Source: Terrabacter tumescens (GTDB lineage Bacteria; Actinomycetota; Actinomycetes; Actinomycetales; Dermatophilaceae). From it: a stretch of 64,000 bases of DNA. Numbering within the stretch: the stretch's first letter is position 1; every line of letters starts with the position of its first letter. The position numbers and the translations under genes are program-made. The notes under the pieces were generated by a model. It worked only from the letters and a program-made list of their open reading frames with translations. It was not told the origin of the DNA and made no database searches. Below are positions 1-13,614 of this stretch, piece after piece. The DNA is taken from assembly GCF_014646815.1 (NCBI RefSeq), contig NZ_BMNZ01000006.1:1-64000 (forward strand), given 5' to 3'.

Positions 1-447
1 CGAAAACCTGACTGAAGTCGAACAACCAGCTCAAAAAGAGTTGATCATTCAGTTTCAACCAAAGGATAATTCGCACCGAAACACCACACCCACTCCCCGA
101 ACGGGAAGCGATGATGCGATCCTCGGGACGAGGTAATTGGCATCGATTTTTGACACGCTGTTGAGTTCTCAAGAATCGGACACACACCATCAACCACCTC
201 TGCGAGGAGGCCTCCGGGGCAACCCTTCAAACTTACCCGCCTCACCGATCCGAGTCAAACCCGTGGTCCGCCCCATCGGGGCGACCCAGGCGACCGGCTC
301 TGGACGAGCGGTTCCTGCTCTCCAAGGCTACCCGACTCCGTCAGGTGCCTCAGACCAATCTCGCCAACCCCGGGACCGGCCAACTTCGCTCGCGATGACT
401 CGCTCCGCGGTGGCGTCCGTTTCTCCCTGTCGGGCTGACGAAGAGAA
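1..447 (-). other. Leader region of a 16S rRNA operon (16S gene lies left of the window)
   Basis: On the minus strand this stretch reads towards the left edge. It carries the conserved actinobacterial rRNA leader element TTGAGAACTCAACAGCGTG (152-172 region, with the palindrome TTGAG-TT-CTCAA at 161-172), known from leaders and spacers of actinobacterial rrn operons. It is AT-richer than its surroundings (notably 1-70 and 130-180) and holds no credible protein gene. I infer that the 16S rRNA gene begins just before base 1. A short open frame at 45-245 is an accident of this leader. Confidence 0.75.
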
Positions 448-476
448 CGTTAGCCCGCCCCTCCGGGCAAATACAA
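448..476 (-). promoter_or_regulatory. Candidate rRNA operon promoter
   Basis: On the minus strand a -35-like TTGTAT (471-476) and a -10 TAACGT (448-453) are separated by 17 nt, upstream of the rRNA leader and downstream of the tyrS stop. The -10 fits TANNNT. Position and spacing support the call; there is no UP-element or expression evidence. Confidence 0.5.
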
Positions 477-564
477 ATCCGCCCCGGCTCGAGGTGGTCC
501 TGACAGCGCGAAAGGACGGATCCCGTTGTACTAGAAGGAGATCCGCCCCTCCGGCGGTCGGCAT

Positions 565-581
565 CGGCTCACCGAGAGCCG
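565..581 (-). terminator. Small hairpin after tyrS
   Basis: Inverted repeat CGGCTC/GAGCCG with a 5-nt loop, 15 nt beyond the tyrS stop. There is no U-tract and the stem is only 6 bp, so it is a weak terminator candidate between tyrS and the rRNA promoter. Confidence 0.3.
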
Positions 582-595
582 TTCCCACGCACGAA

Positions 596-1855
596 TCACG
601 CCCGACGGGCCGCCGCGAGGTTGCGTCGTCCGCGCTTGATGACGGCGACCGTGCCGTGCAGGAAGTCGTCCTCCCCCAGCACGCGCTCGGGATCGGTGAC
701 CTTGACGTTGTTGAGCGACGCCCCGCCCTCCCCGATCGCCCGCCGTGCGCTGTTGCGGGAGTCGACGAGGCCGACCGCCACGAGGGCGTCGACGACCGAG
801 GTACCCACGGCCACCGGGGCACCCGGCAGCTCGGAGGTCGCGTCACCGAGGGTCTGCGCGTCGAGCCCTCCGAGGTCGCCCTTGCCGAACAGTGCCTCCG
901 ACGCAGCCTGGACCGCGGCGGTGGCCGCCGCCCCGTGCACGAGCGTCGTGATGTCGGCTGCCAGGGTCTTCTGGGCCGCACGGCGGAAGGGCTCCTCGGC
1001 GACCTGCCGCTCGAGCTCGGCGACCTCCTCGGGCGAACGGTCGGTGAAGACCTTGAGCAGCGACGCCACCGATGCGTCCTCGATGTTGAGGAAGTACTGG
1101 TAGAAGGCGTACGGGCTCGTCATGTCGGCGCTCAGCCAGACGGCGTTGCCCTCCGACTTGCCGAACTTGTTGCCGGCGGCGTCCGTGAGCAGCGGGGTCG
1201 TCAGCAGGTGCACCGCCTTCCCCTCGGCGCGGTGGATCAGGTCCACGCCGGCCGTGAGGTTGCCCCACTGGTCGCTGCCACCGGTCTGTAGCGTGCAGCC
1301 GTACTCGCGGAAGAGGTGGAGGTAGTCGAACCCCTGCAGCAGCTGGTAGCTGAACTCGGTGTAGGAGATCCCCTCGTTGCTCTCGAGCCGGGTGGCGATC
1401 GCGTCCTTCTTGATCATCTGGTTGACGCGGAAGTGCTTGCCGACCTCGCGCAGGAAGTCGAGGGCCGTCAGCGACGCCGTCCAGTCCAGGTTGTCGACGA
1501 GAATCGCGGGGTTGTCGCCGTCGAAGTCGAGGAACGGCTGCACCAGGGTCTCGATGCGCGCGACGTTCGCCGCCGTCTGCTCCTTGGTCTTGAGCACGCG
1601 CTCCGACGTCGGCTTCGGGTCGCCGATGAGACCGGTTGACCCGCCGACGAGGCAGATGACCCGGTGCCCGGCGCGCTGGAAGTGCCGCAGGACGACGAGC
1701 TGCACGAGGTTGCCGAAGTGCAGCGAGGGCGCGGTGGGGTCGAACCCGCAATACAGCGTGAGGGGTCCCTCAGCGAGTGCTTCGCGCAGCGCCGCCTCGT
1801 CGGTGGACTGTGCCACCAGGCCGCGCCACTGCAGCTCGTCGAAGATGTCCGTCAC
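596..1855 (-). CDS. tyrS: Tyrosyl-tRNA synthetase
   Basis: Class I aminoacyl-tRNA synthetase that charges tRNA-Tyr in the cytoplasm. The 419-residue length is normal for bacterial TyrRS. The HIGH-type motif appears as HFGN (residues 46-49) and the KMSKS loop as KFGKS (230-234). The Tyr-binding TGGSDQWGN segment lies near 191-199. The last ~70 residues form an S4 RNA-binding domain with the SLNNVKV core. The start is GTG at 1855, with a GAGAGGA Shine-Dalgarno-like stretch about 11 nt upstream. It is the last protein gene before the rRNA leader and follows the glycosylase pair in the same direction. Confidence 0.97.
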   Translation of the reverse strand: MTDIFDELQWRGLVAQSTDEAALREALAEGPLTLYCGFDPTAPSLHFGNLVQLVVLRHFQRAGHRVICLVGGSTGLIGDPKPTSERVLKTKEQTAANVARIETLVQPFLDFDGDNPAILVDNLDWTASLTALDFLREVGKHFRVNQMIKKDAIATRLESNEGISYTEFSYQLLQGFDYLHLFREYGCTLQTGGSDQWGNLTAGVDLIHRAEGKAVHLLTTPLLTDAAGNKFGKSEGNAVWLSADMTSPYAFYQYFLNIEDASVASLLKVFTDRSPEEVAELERQVAEEPFRRAAQKTLAADITTLVHGAAATAAVQAASEALFGKGDLGGLDAQTLGDATSELPGAPVAVGTSVVDALVAVGLVDSRNSARRAIGEGGASLNNVKVTDPERVLGEDDFLHGTVAVIKRGRRNLAAARRA

Positions 1856-1966
1856 GGGTATCGGTGTCCTCTCGTCAGCGTGGGCTCACTGCCCACCCGG
1901 ACACAGCCTGCCGTATGCCGTGACGGGCGGGCCACCGAGTACCGCGCCGGTCCCGGATGCCGGGCG

Positions 1967-2586
1967 TCAGCCCGACGGGCGAGAGCGACGTCGTGTCGCG
2001 CCCGGGCGGTACGCCGAGACCGTCGGGTCGCCGTCGTGCCAGAACCGCCACGGGTATGCCGTCCCGTCCCCACCGGGGCCGCGGACGCCCACCCGTGGCC
2101 CGGTGCGCACGACGGCTCCGGGGTCCGCTTCGCCGGGTTCGAGGACGAGCTCGGAGCCGCTCGCGCAGGCGTCGACACCCGAGAGCGAGCCGCTGACCCC
2201 GAAGGCGCTCGTCAGCCGACCCGGTCCGCGGCACCAGTCCCTCTCACGCACACCCGGCCGTCGCTCGGACGCGACGGCGTGACCGGCCACGACCTCCCCC
2301 GCCCGTAGGAGGACGACGTCGGGCACGCCCACGTCGCCGGTCACGACGCAGAGCATCCAGTGGTGGCCGTAGGTGAAGTAGACGAAGGCGTGCCCGGCCG
2401 GGCCGAAGACGGGCGCGTTGTGCCGGGTCGGCCGGCTCAGCACGCGGGACGCCGGGTCGACGAGACCGGCATACGCCTCCGTCTCGGTAATCCGGACGGT
2501 GACGCCGCCGTGGCGGACGTGCCGTCCGAGCAGGTCTGCAGCGACCTCGAGCACCGGCCGCGCGAAGAAGGCCCGGGGGAGGCGCG

Positions 2587-2590
<4 letters not shown>
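1967..2590 (-). CDS. DNA-3-methyladenine glycosylase (AAG/MPG family), divergent second copy
   Basis: 207-residue member of the AAG/MPG fold, which excises alkylated or deaminated purines in base-excision repair. Start chosen at GTG 2590 because it overlaps the upstream paralog stop as GTGA; a longer frame would run back inside that gene. The general base Glu (E38 in ETEAYAG) and Tyr40 are kept. Two pocket positions differ from the neighbour and from characterised AAG enzymes: the His after the catalytic loop is Arg49 (ASRVL instead of GSHAY), and the Asn after the YFTYGHHW block is Cys81. It may have altered substrate range or reduced activity. About 110 nt separate it from tyrS. Confidence 0.85.
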
Positions 2591-4816
<2,226 letters not shown>

Positions 4817-5302
4817 TCAGTCTCGCGTGCCCGCGAGGGTCTGGAGGCGTTCGGCCACCGCTGCGGCCTGGTCGGCGCTGCCGGTGACGAGCAGGATCGT
4901 GTCGTCGCCGGCGATGGTCCCGACCACCTCGGGGTCCCGCGCCTGGTCGATGGCGGACGCGAGGTAGTTGGCCGCACCGGGCGGCGTGCGCAGCACGACG
5001 AGGTTGACGGCGGCCACGGCCGAGACGAGCAGCTCCTCGCACGTGCGTCGCAACCGGGCCGAGGCCGCGTCGCCGATGGACCCGACCGCGGCCACCTCGC
5101 CGCCCTCTCCAGGGACGGCATACGCCAGGGCGCGACCGCGCCGCACCTTGACGGCGCCGAGCTCGACGAGGTCGCGCGAGAGGGTCGCCTGGGTGACCTC
5201 GGTGCCCTCGGCGGCGAGCAGGTCGGACAGCTCACCCTGGCTGTGAACCTCGTGCGCCCCGAGCAGCTCCACGATGCGGCGCTGGCGCTGCCTGCGGCTC
5301 AC
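4817..5302 (-). CDS. argR: Arginine repressor ArgR
   Basis: 161-residue transcriptional repressor that senses arginine and binds ARG boxes. The N-terminal winged helix-turn-helix has the TQATLSRDL recognition helix (residues 37-45). The C-terminal arginine-binding and oligomerisation domain carries the [10 protein letters not shown] block. It starts at GTG 5302 and overlaps the argD stop by 4 nt (GTGA). Sited within the operon it controls, it presumably acts on the two ARG boxes at 9780-9813, giving autoregulation. Confidence 0.95.
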   Translation of the reverse strand: MSRRQRQRRIVELLGAHEVHSQGELSDLLAAEGTEVTQATLSRDLVELGAVKVRRGRALAYAVPGEGGEVAAVGSIGDAASARLRRTCEELLVSAVAAVNLVVLRTPPGAANYLASAIDQARDPEVVGTIAGDDTILLVTGSADQAAAVAERLQTLAGTRD

Positions 5303-6492
5303 GGCGCGCCCTCCGCTGCCGCACGGGCGTGCTCGAGGATCGCCGGGAGGGCGTCGAGGAAGCCCTGCAGCTCGTCCTCGGAGATGACGAGCGGGGGCGT
5401 CAGGCGCAGGGCCGTGGGGGTGACGGCGTTGACGATGAAGCCCGCGTCACGCGCGGCCGCCATCGCGGCAGGAGCGGGTATGCCGTCGAGCTCGATCGCG
5501 CGCAGCAGGCCGCGTCCCCGGGTGCCGGCGACACCGTCGACGTCGACGTGGTCGAGCAGGGCGCCCACGTCACGCACGTGCTCGAGCAGGTGGTCGCGCT
5601 CGATCGTGTCGAGGACGGCGAGCCCGGCCGCGCACGCGAGGGGGTTGCCCCCGAAGGTCGTGCCGTGCTGCCCGGCCGTCAGCATCCCCGTGACCTCGGG
5701 ACCGAAGGTGACGAGGGCGCCGATCGGTACGCCGCCGCCCAGTCCCTTCGCCAGGGTCATCGCGTCGGGCACGATGCCAGAGGCCTGGTGGGCGAACCAG
5801 TCGCCGGTGCGGCCGATCCCAGTCTGGATCTCGTCGACGACGAGGAGGGCCCCGTGTGCGCTCGTCAGCTCGCGCGCCAGCCGCAGGTAGTCGGCGGTCA
5901 GCTCACGCACGCCGCCCTCGCCCTGGATCGGCTCCACGAAGAGGGCTGCGGTGCTGTCGTCGATCGCCGCCCGGAGCGCGTCGTCGTCGTTGGGCGGCAC
6001 GAAGACCACCCCGGGGATGAGCGGCTCGAACGGCTCGCGGTAGGCCGCCTTGTGCGTCAACGCGAGCGCGCCCGTCGAACGTCCGTGGAACGAGCCCTCG
6101 AGCGCCACGATGCGGCTGCGGCCCGTGCGACGCGAGAGCTTGATCGCGGCCTCGGTCGCCTCGGTGCCGGAGTTGGCGAAGAACACTCCTGAGCCGGCGG
6201 GCGCCGCCGCGACGGCGAGGATGCGCTCGGCGAGGGCGATGGCCGGCTCGGACGTGAAGAAGTTCGAGACGTGGATCGCGGCCTCGGCCTGCTTCGCGAC
6301 GGCCTGCACGAGCGCGGGGTGGCCGTGGCCGAGGGCGTTGACGGCGATGCCGGACAGCAGGTCGAGGTAGCGCCTCCCGTCGACGTCGGTGACCCAGCAG
6401 CCGTGACCGGAGTCGAGGACGAGCTGCGGCGTGCCGAACACCTGGACCATCGCGCCGGCGTAGCGGTCGATCAGGTCGTGTCCCGCGGTCAT
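5299..6492 (-). CDS. argD: Acetylornithine aminotransferase
   Basis: PLP-dependent class III aminotransferase converting N-acetylglutamate semialdehyde to N-acetylornithine with glutamate as donor. The PLP-binding Lys249 is in [23 protein letters not shown] (108-118) and VVDEIQTG (218-225) are the expected cofactor motifs. Length 397 is normal. The ATG at 6492 overlaps the argB stop (ATGA), and its own stop overlaps argR directly. No argF lies between argD and argR, unlike the common actinobacterial order argCJBDFRGH. Confidence 0.96.
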   Translation of the reverse strand: MTAGHDLIDRYAGAMVQVFGTPQLVLDSGHGCWVTDVDGRRYLDLLSGIAVNALGHGHPALVQAVAKQAEAAIHVSNFFTSEPAIALAERILAVAAAPAGSGVFFANSGTEATEAAIKLSRRTGRSRIVALEGSFHGRSTGALALTHKAAYREPFEPLIPGVVFVPPNDDDALRAAIDDSTAALFVEPIQGEGGVRELTADYLRLARELTSAHGALLVVDEIQTGIGRTGDWFAHQASGIVPDAMTLAKGLGGGVPIGALVTFGPEVTGMLTAGQHGTTFGGNPLACAAGLAVLDTIERDHLLEHVRDVGALLDHVDVDGVAGTRGRGLLRAIELDGIPAPAAMAAARDAGFIVNAVTPTALRLTPPLVISEDELQGFLDALPAILEHARAAAEGAP

Positions 6493-7567
6493 GAGGTCTC
6501 CTCGGCGGTCGGTGTCGGTGTCGGCGTCGACGAGCTCGAGGAGTCGCTAGACGAGGCGCTCGACCGGGATGACGCAGGAGCGGGCTCGGACCCGGTGATG
6601 TCGGGCAGCACCATGGTGCCGATCCCCTCGTCGGTGAAGATCTCGAGCAGGATCGAGTGCGGCTGGCGGCCGTCGACGACGTGCGTCTGGGGCACGCCAC
6701 CCTCGACGGCCCGGATGCAGGCCTCGAGCTTGGGGACCATCCCGTGGTCGACGCGCGAGAGCAGCTCGCGGGCGGCGCTCAGCGTGATCGTCGACAGCAG
6801 GGACCCGCGGTCGGGCCAGTCGGCGTAGATGCCCTCGACGTCGGTGAGCACGACGAGCTTCTCGGCCCCGAGGGCGACGGCGATGGCGGCCGCCGCGGTG
6901 TCGGCGTTGACGTTGAGCACCTGCCCCTCGACGTCGAGGTCGGGAGCGACGGTGGAGACGACCGGCACGCGTCCGGCGTCGAGGATGTCGATGATCGCCG
7001 AGGGGTTGACGCTCTCGACGTCACCGACGAGGCCGAGGTCGACCTCCTCGCCGTCGACGACGGTGCCGCGGCGGCGGGCGCCGAGCAGCGACGCGTCCTC
7101 GCCGGAGAGACCGACGGCGATGGGGCCGTGCTGGTTGAGCAGTCCGACGAGCTCGCGCCCGACCTGACCGGTGAGCACCATGCGCACGACGTCCATGACC
7201 TCGGGGGTCGTGACCCGCAGGCCACCCTTGAACTCGCTCTCGAGTCCCACGCGTTCGAGCATGGCCTTGATCTGCGGGCCGCCGCCGTGGACGACGACGG
7301 GACGCAGGCCGGCATACCGCAGGAAGGCGATGTCCTCGGCGAAGGCGGCCTTGAGGTCGTCGTCGACCATGGCGTTGCCGCCGTACTTGACGACGACGAG
7401 GGCGCCGCGGAAGCGCTCGAGCCAGGGCAGCGCCTCGACGAGCGTCGCCGCCTTGCCCGCTGCGACCCGGACGGCGGCGGCGTCGATGAGGCCACGCACG
7501 TGGGACGGCGTGGCGCCCCGGTCGGCCGAGGGCGGCGGCGTGACCGGACCGGTGGCCTTCGGGCGGC

Positions 7568-7571
<4 letters not shown>
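6489..7571 (-). CDS. argB: Acetylglutamate kinase
   Basis: Phosphorylates N-acetylglutamate, the usual feedback-controlled step of arginine synthesis. The amino-acid-kinase fold shows VVKYGGNAM, the VHGGGPQI nucleotide loop and NVNADTAA. The start is ATG 7571, overlapping the argJ stop (ATGA). At 360 residues it is longer than the usual ~300: it has a ~30-residue Pro/Ala-rich N-terminal extension and, after the conserved [11 protein letters not shown] end, a ~38-residue tail rich in Ser and Thr-Pro. The tail is low complexity and probably disordered; its role is unknown. Confidence 0.95.
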
Positions 7572-9813
<2,242 letters not shown>

Positions 9814-9822
9814 TTCAGGGTG

Positions 9823-12381
9823 TCAGCGCTGCACGGCCCCCGTCGCCGTGGCCGCCGCCGCGACCGCCGCGTCGCGGAAGCCGTTGACCTCGTCGGTCGT
9901 CAGCGTCCGGTCGGCGGCACGGAAGGTGAGGCGGTAGGCCAGGGACCGGTGCCCCGCCTCGATGCGCTCGCCCTCGTAGACGTCGAAGAGGACGACCGAC
10001 TCGAGCGAATCCCCCGCACCGGAGCGCAGGGCGGCCTCGACGTCGGCTGCGGCCACGTCGGTCGCGACGAGCAGGGCGATGTCGGTCATCGCCGGCGGGA
10101 ACGTCGAGAACGCGCGGGCCTGGACGGGCTCGGCGCTCGCGGCGACGAGCACGTCGACGTCGAACTCGGCCGCCACGGTGCGAGCCGGCAGGTCGAGGGC
10201 GGCAATGACCTTGGGGTGCAGCTCACCCGCGTGGCCGACGAGCGTGCCGTCGGCGAGGGTGATCCGCGCGCACCGTCCCGGGTGCCACGGCGCGTGGCCC
10301 GGGTCGTTGGCGACGACGACCGGCACCGCGAGCGCTGCCGCGGCCGTCTGCACCGCAGCGACCATGTCGCTCCAGTCGGCGGCGCGTCCGGGACCCCACC
10401 AGCCGGCCTGCTCTGCCTGACCGGTCGCGAGGATGCCGGCACGACGCGGCTGGGCGGGCACGGCGGCATACAGCTGCTCGAGCGTCCCGGCGTCGGGCCG
10501 CGCGGCCACGCCCGGGATCGGCGCCGTGCCGAGCGGTCCGCCCGGACGGAAGACGAGACCCAGCTCGTAGATCGCGACGTCCTTGTGGCCGCGGGCGACG
10601 TTGCGGCGCAGGGTGTCGACGAGGCTCGCGAGGACGGACGTGCGCAGCAGCGGCCGCTCCTCGGACAGCGGGTTCGCGAGCCGGACGGCCGCCCGACGGT
10701 CGTCGTCAGCCGGCAGCATGAGCTGGTCCGCGAGCTCCTCGGAGACGAACGGGTAGCTGAGGACCTCGGTCAGCCCGGCGCCGGCGAGGGCGTCGGCGAC
10801 CACCCGCCGGGCCTTCTGCTCGTGGGTCAGGCCGCGGCCGTCGCTGGGCGTCGGGGTGATCGACGGAATGTTGTTGTAGCCGTCGATCCGCGCGACCTCC
10901 TCCGCGTAGTCCGGAGCGTCGACGAGGTCGGGGCGCCACGACGGCGGCGTCACGAGCACGTGCGTCTCGTCAGCGCCCTCGCCGGACTCGTCGACCCGGC
11001 AGCCGAGGTCGCGCAGGATGCCGACGACGCGCTCGCGCGGGTAGTCGACGCCGACGATGCGGGCGGGCTCGGTGACGTCGAGGAGGTATGCCGTGCGCTC
11101 CGTCGTGCGGTCGACGTCGGTCACGCCGTCGTCGACGGTGCCGCCGCCGTGCTCGACGAGTAGGTCGACCGCGAGCTGCGCCGCGGCCGCCGTCACCTTG
11201 GGGTCGACGCCGCGCTCGAAGCGCTTGGACGCCTCGGTGACGAGACGGTGCCGCCGCGACGAGCGCGCGACCGTGGTCGGGTCGAAGTGCGCCGCCTCGA
11301 TGAGGACGTCGGTCGTCGCGTCGGTCACCTCGGAGGAGGCACCGCCCATGACGCCGGCGATGGCGAGCGGCTGCTCGCCGCCGTCGGTGATGAGCAGGTC
11401 GTCGGCGTGCAGGGTGCGCTCGACGTCGTCGAGGGTCGTCAGCTTCTCGCCGACCCGTGCGCGGCGCACGACGATCGAGCCGGAGAGCCGGTCGACGTCG
11501 AAGGCGTGCAGCGGCTGGCCCACGGCGAGCATCACGTAGTTGGTGACGTCGACCGCGAGCGAGATGGGACGCATGCCCATCTGCGTCAGGCGCTTGCTCA
11601 TCCACGCCGGCGACGGGCGCGTCGGGTCGATGCCCCGCACGATGCGCGCGACGTAGCGGTCGCAGCCGTCGTTGCCGTCGATGGGCGAGTTCTCCTTGAG
11701 CTCCACCGGGTAGCCCCCGGCGGTGGCCGGCGGCGCCGCCACGTCGGCCGGGTCGCGGTAGCCGCCCTCCGGGCTGCCCTGGGCGTGCCAGTACTCGCGG
11801 GCGAGGCCGCGCACCGAGAAGCAGTAGCCGCGGTCGGGCGTCACGTTGGTCTCGACGGTCTCCTCGCCGAGCCCGAGCAGCGCGATGGCGTCGTCGCCGG
11901 GCTGCACCGTGGCGGCCTTCTCCTCGCCGAGCAGGCGGCTGAGCACGATGATGCCCTCGTGGTCGTGGCCCAGGCCGATCTCGTCCTCGGCGCAGATCAT
12001 CCCGTTGGAGACGTGGCCGTACGTCTTGCGCGCGGCGATGGCGAAGCCACCGGGCAGCACGGCGCCGGGCAGGACGCACACGACGAGGTCGCCGACCTCG
12101 AAGTTGTGGGCGCCGCAGACGATCTCCTGGTGCTTGCCCTCGGTCAGCATCTGGCCGTTCTGGCCGACGTCGACGGTGCACCAGCGGATCGTCTTGCCGT
12201 TCTTCTGCGGCTCGAGCTCGAAGGACAGGACGCGGCCCACGACGAGCGGACCGGTGATGTCGCCACCGTGGAGGTCCTCCTCCTCGAGACCCACGCGCAC
12301 GAGGCTGGCGGCCACGTCGGCGCCCCGGGCCCCGGGCGCGAGGTCGGTGTACTCCGCGAGCCAGCTGAGCGGCATACGCAT
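9823..12381 (-). CDS. pheT: Phenylalanyl-tRNA synthetase beta subunit
   Basis: 852 residues; with PheS forms the alpha2beta2 synthetase for tRNA-Phe. N-terminal EMAP-II-like tRNA-binding domain (about 40-160), B3/B4 editing region (about 215-390), B5 domain, catalytic-like core (SYPFVSEELADQL and following) and a C-terminal anticodon-binding FDX-ACB domain ending RDAAVAAAA. Start ATG 12381 is one base after the pheS stop; an in-frame ATG two codons later (MRMPLSW) is also possible. Its stop is 45 nt from argC, so the arg promoter lies directly beyond it. Confidence 0.97.
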   Translation of the reverse strand: MRMPLSWLAEYTDLAPGARGADVAASLVRVGLEEEDLHGGDITGPLVVGRVLSFELEPQKNGKTIRWCTVDVGQNGQMLTEGKHQEIVCGAHNFEVGDLVVCVLPGAVLPGGFAIAARKTYGHVSNGMICAEDEIGLGHDHEGIIVLSRLLGEEKAATVQPGDDAIALLGLGEETVETNVTPDRGYCFSVRGLAREYWHAQGSPEGGYRDPADVAAPPATAGGYPVELKENSPIDGNDGCDRYVARIVRGIDPTRPSPAWMSKRLTQMGMRPISLAVDVTNYVMLAVGQPLHAFDVDRLSGSIVVRRARVGEKLTTLDDVERTLHADDLLITDGGEQPLAIAGVMGGASSEVTDATTDVLIEAAHFDPTTVARSSRRHRLVTEASKRFERGVDPKVTAAAAQLAVDLLVEHGGGTVDDGVTDVDRTTERTAYLLDVTEPARIVGVDYPRERVVGILRDLGCRVDESGEGADETHVLVTPPSWRPDLVDAPDYAEEVARIDGYNNIPSITPTPSDGRGLTHEQKARRVVADALAGAGLTEVLSYPFVSEELADQLMLPADDDRRAAVRLANPLSEERPLLRTSVLASLVDTLRRNVARGHKDVAIYELGLVFRPGGPLGTAPIPGVAARPDAGTLEQLYAAVPAQPRRAGILATGQAEQAGWWGPGRAADWSDMVAAVQTAAAALAVPVVVANDPGHAPWHPGRCARITLADGTLVGHAGELHPKVIAALDLPARTVAAEFDVDVLVAASAEPVQARAFSTFPPAMTDIALLVATDVAAADVEAALRSGAGDSLESVVLFDVYEGERIEAGHRSLAYRLTFRAADRTLTTDEVNGFRDAAVAAAATATGAVQR

Positions 12382-12382
12382 G

Positions 12383-13492
12383 TCAGACCCCCATCCCGAA
12401 CTGCTGCGAGAAGCGGACGTCGCCCTCGACGATCTCGTGCATCCCCTGGACCCCGTGGCGCAGCTGGAGCGCCCGCTCGATGCCCAGCCCGAACGCGAAG
12501 CCGGAGTAGACGTCGGGGTCGATGCCGCACGTGCGCAGCACCTTGCGGTTGACCATGCCCGAGCCACCGAGCTCGATCCAGCCCGAGCCGCCGCACGTGC
12601 GGCACGGCTCGGCGCTCCCCCAGGTCTCCTCGCCGTGGCAGGCGAAGCAGAGGAAGTCGGTCTCCATGCTGGGCTCGGTGAAGGGGAAGTAGTTGGCGCG
12701 GACGCGGGTGCGCGTCTCCTCGCCGAACATGATGCGGACGAACGCGTCGAGCGCGCCGCGCAGGTGGGCCATCGTCAGGCCCTTGTCGATGGCGAGGCAC
12801 TCGATCTGGTGGAAGACCGGCGTGTGCGTCGCGTCGAGGTCGTCGGTGCGGAAGACCTTGCCCGGGGCCACGATGTAGATCGGCGGCTCCTTCTCGAGCA
12901 TCGTGCGGATCTGCACCGGCGACGTCTGCGTGCGCAGCACCAGGCCCGAGTCGACCGGGTCGAGGAAGAAGGTGTCCTGCATCTGCCGCGCAGGGTGGTC
13001 CGGCCCGAGGTTGAGGGCGTCGAAGTTGAGCCACTCGCTCTCGAGCTCGGGGCCCTCGGCGACCTCCCAGCCCATGCCGACGAACGCGTCGACGAGGCGC
13101 TGGGCGACGAGTTCGATGGGGTGGCGGGCGCCGGGCTCGCGCCGGAGCGCGGGCACGGTGACGTCGACCCGCTCCTCGACGAGGATGCGCTCGTCGCGCT
13201 CGGCCTCGAGCTCGGCCTGGCGGGCCGTCAGGGCCTGGCCGACCCGGCCCCGGGCCTGGCCGACGCGCTTGCCGGCCTCGGCCTTGGCGCTCGGCGGCAG
13301 CGCACCGATCTCGCGGTTGGCGAGGGCGAGGGGGCTCTTCTCCCCCTGGTGCGCGATGCGCACGGCCTTGAGGTCGTCGAGGGACGCGGCCGCGGCGATG
13401 GCCGACAGGGCGTCCTGCACCGCTGCGTCGACGTTCGCCGGGTCGAGCGCGGAGACCTCGACCGGGTCGTAGTTCGTGTTGGGTCCGGACAT
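12383..13492 (-). CDS. pheS: Phenylalanyl-tRNA synthetase alpha subunit
   Basis: 369-residue catalytic subunit. N-terminal coiled-coil tRNA-binding region (about 15-105), then the class II core: DALNLGPDHPAR and DTFFL near 170-190, motif 2 around FRTDDLDATHTPVFHQ, and the C-terminal GLGIERALQLRHG motif 3. The start is ATG 13492; a longer upstream frame has no homology. A TAGACT -10-like hexamer occurs 68 nt upstream (13561-13566). No T-box or obvious Phe-rich leader peptide is visible in the ~120-nt gap. Confidence 0.97.
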   Translation of the reverse strand: MSGPNTNYDPVEVSALDPANVDAAVQDALSAIAAAASLDDLKAVRIAHQGEKSPLALANREIGALPPSAKAEAGKRVGQARGRVGQALTARQAELEAERDERILVEERVDVTVPALRREPGARHPIELVAQRLVDAFVGMGWEVAEGPELESEWLNFDALNLGPDHPARQMQDTFFLDPVDSGLVLRTQTSPVQIRTMLEKEPPIYIVAPGKVFRTDDLDATHTPVFHQIECLAIDKGLTMAHLRGALDAFVRIMFGEETRTRVRANYFPFTEPSMETDFLCFACHGEETWGSAEPCRTCGGSGWIELGGSGMVNRKVLRTCGIDPDVYSGFAFGLGIERALQLRHGVQGMHEIVEGDVRFSQQFGMGV

Positions 13493-13614
13493 CGGCGTGC
13501 GTTCGCTGCTCTCGCTCGGGTGCTGGAGGGTGGCTGGTGGGGCCTGTCGTGCGGGTGCCCAGTCTAGGGGCGTGCTCGACGTGGCCGGCCGGGCGTCCCG
13601 CCGAGGCGGCGCGG

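Noticed and set aside
45-245. 66-codon minus-strand frame at the left edge
   Set aside because: It lies inside the conserved rRNA leader and has no homology or ribosome-binding site.
12382-12567. Upstream extension of pheT by 62 codons
   Set aside because: It overlaps pheS in another frame; the conserved PheT N-terminus MPLSWLAEY is next to ATG 12381.
13493-13614. Possible T-box or Phe attenuator upstream of pheS
   Set aside because: No T-box sequence, no Phe-codon run and no terminator/antiterminator pair were found in the gap.
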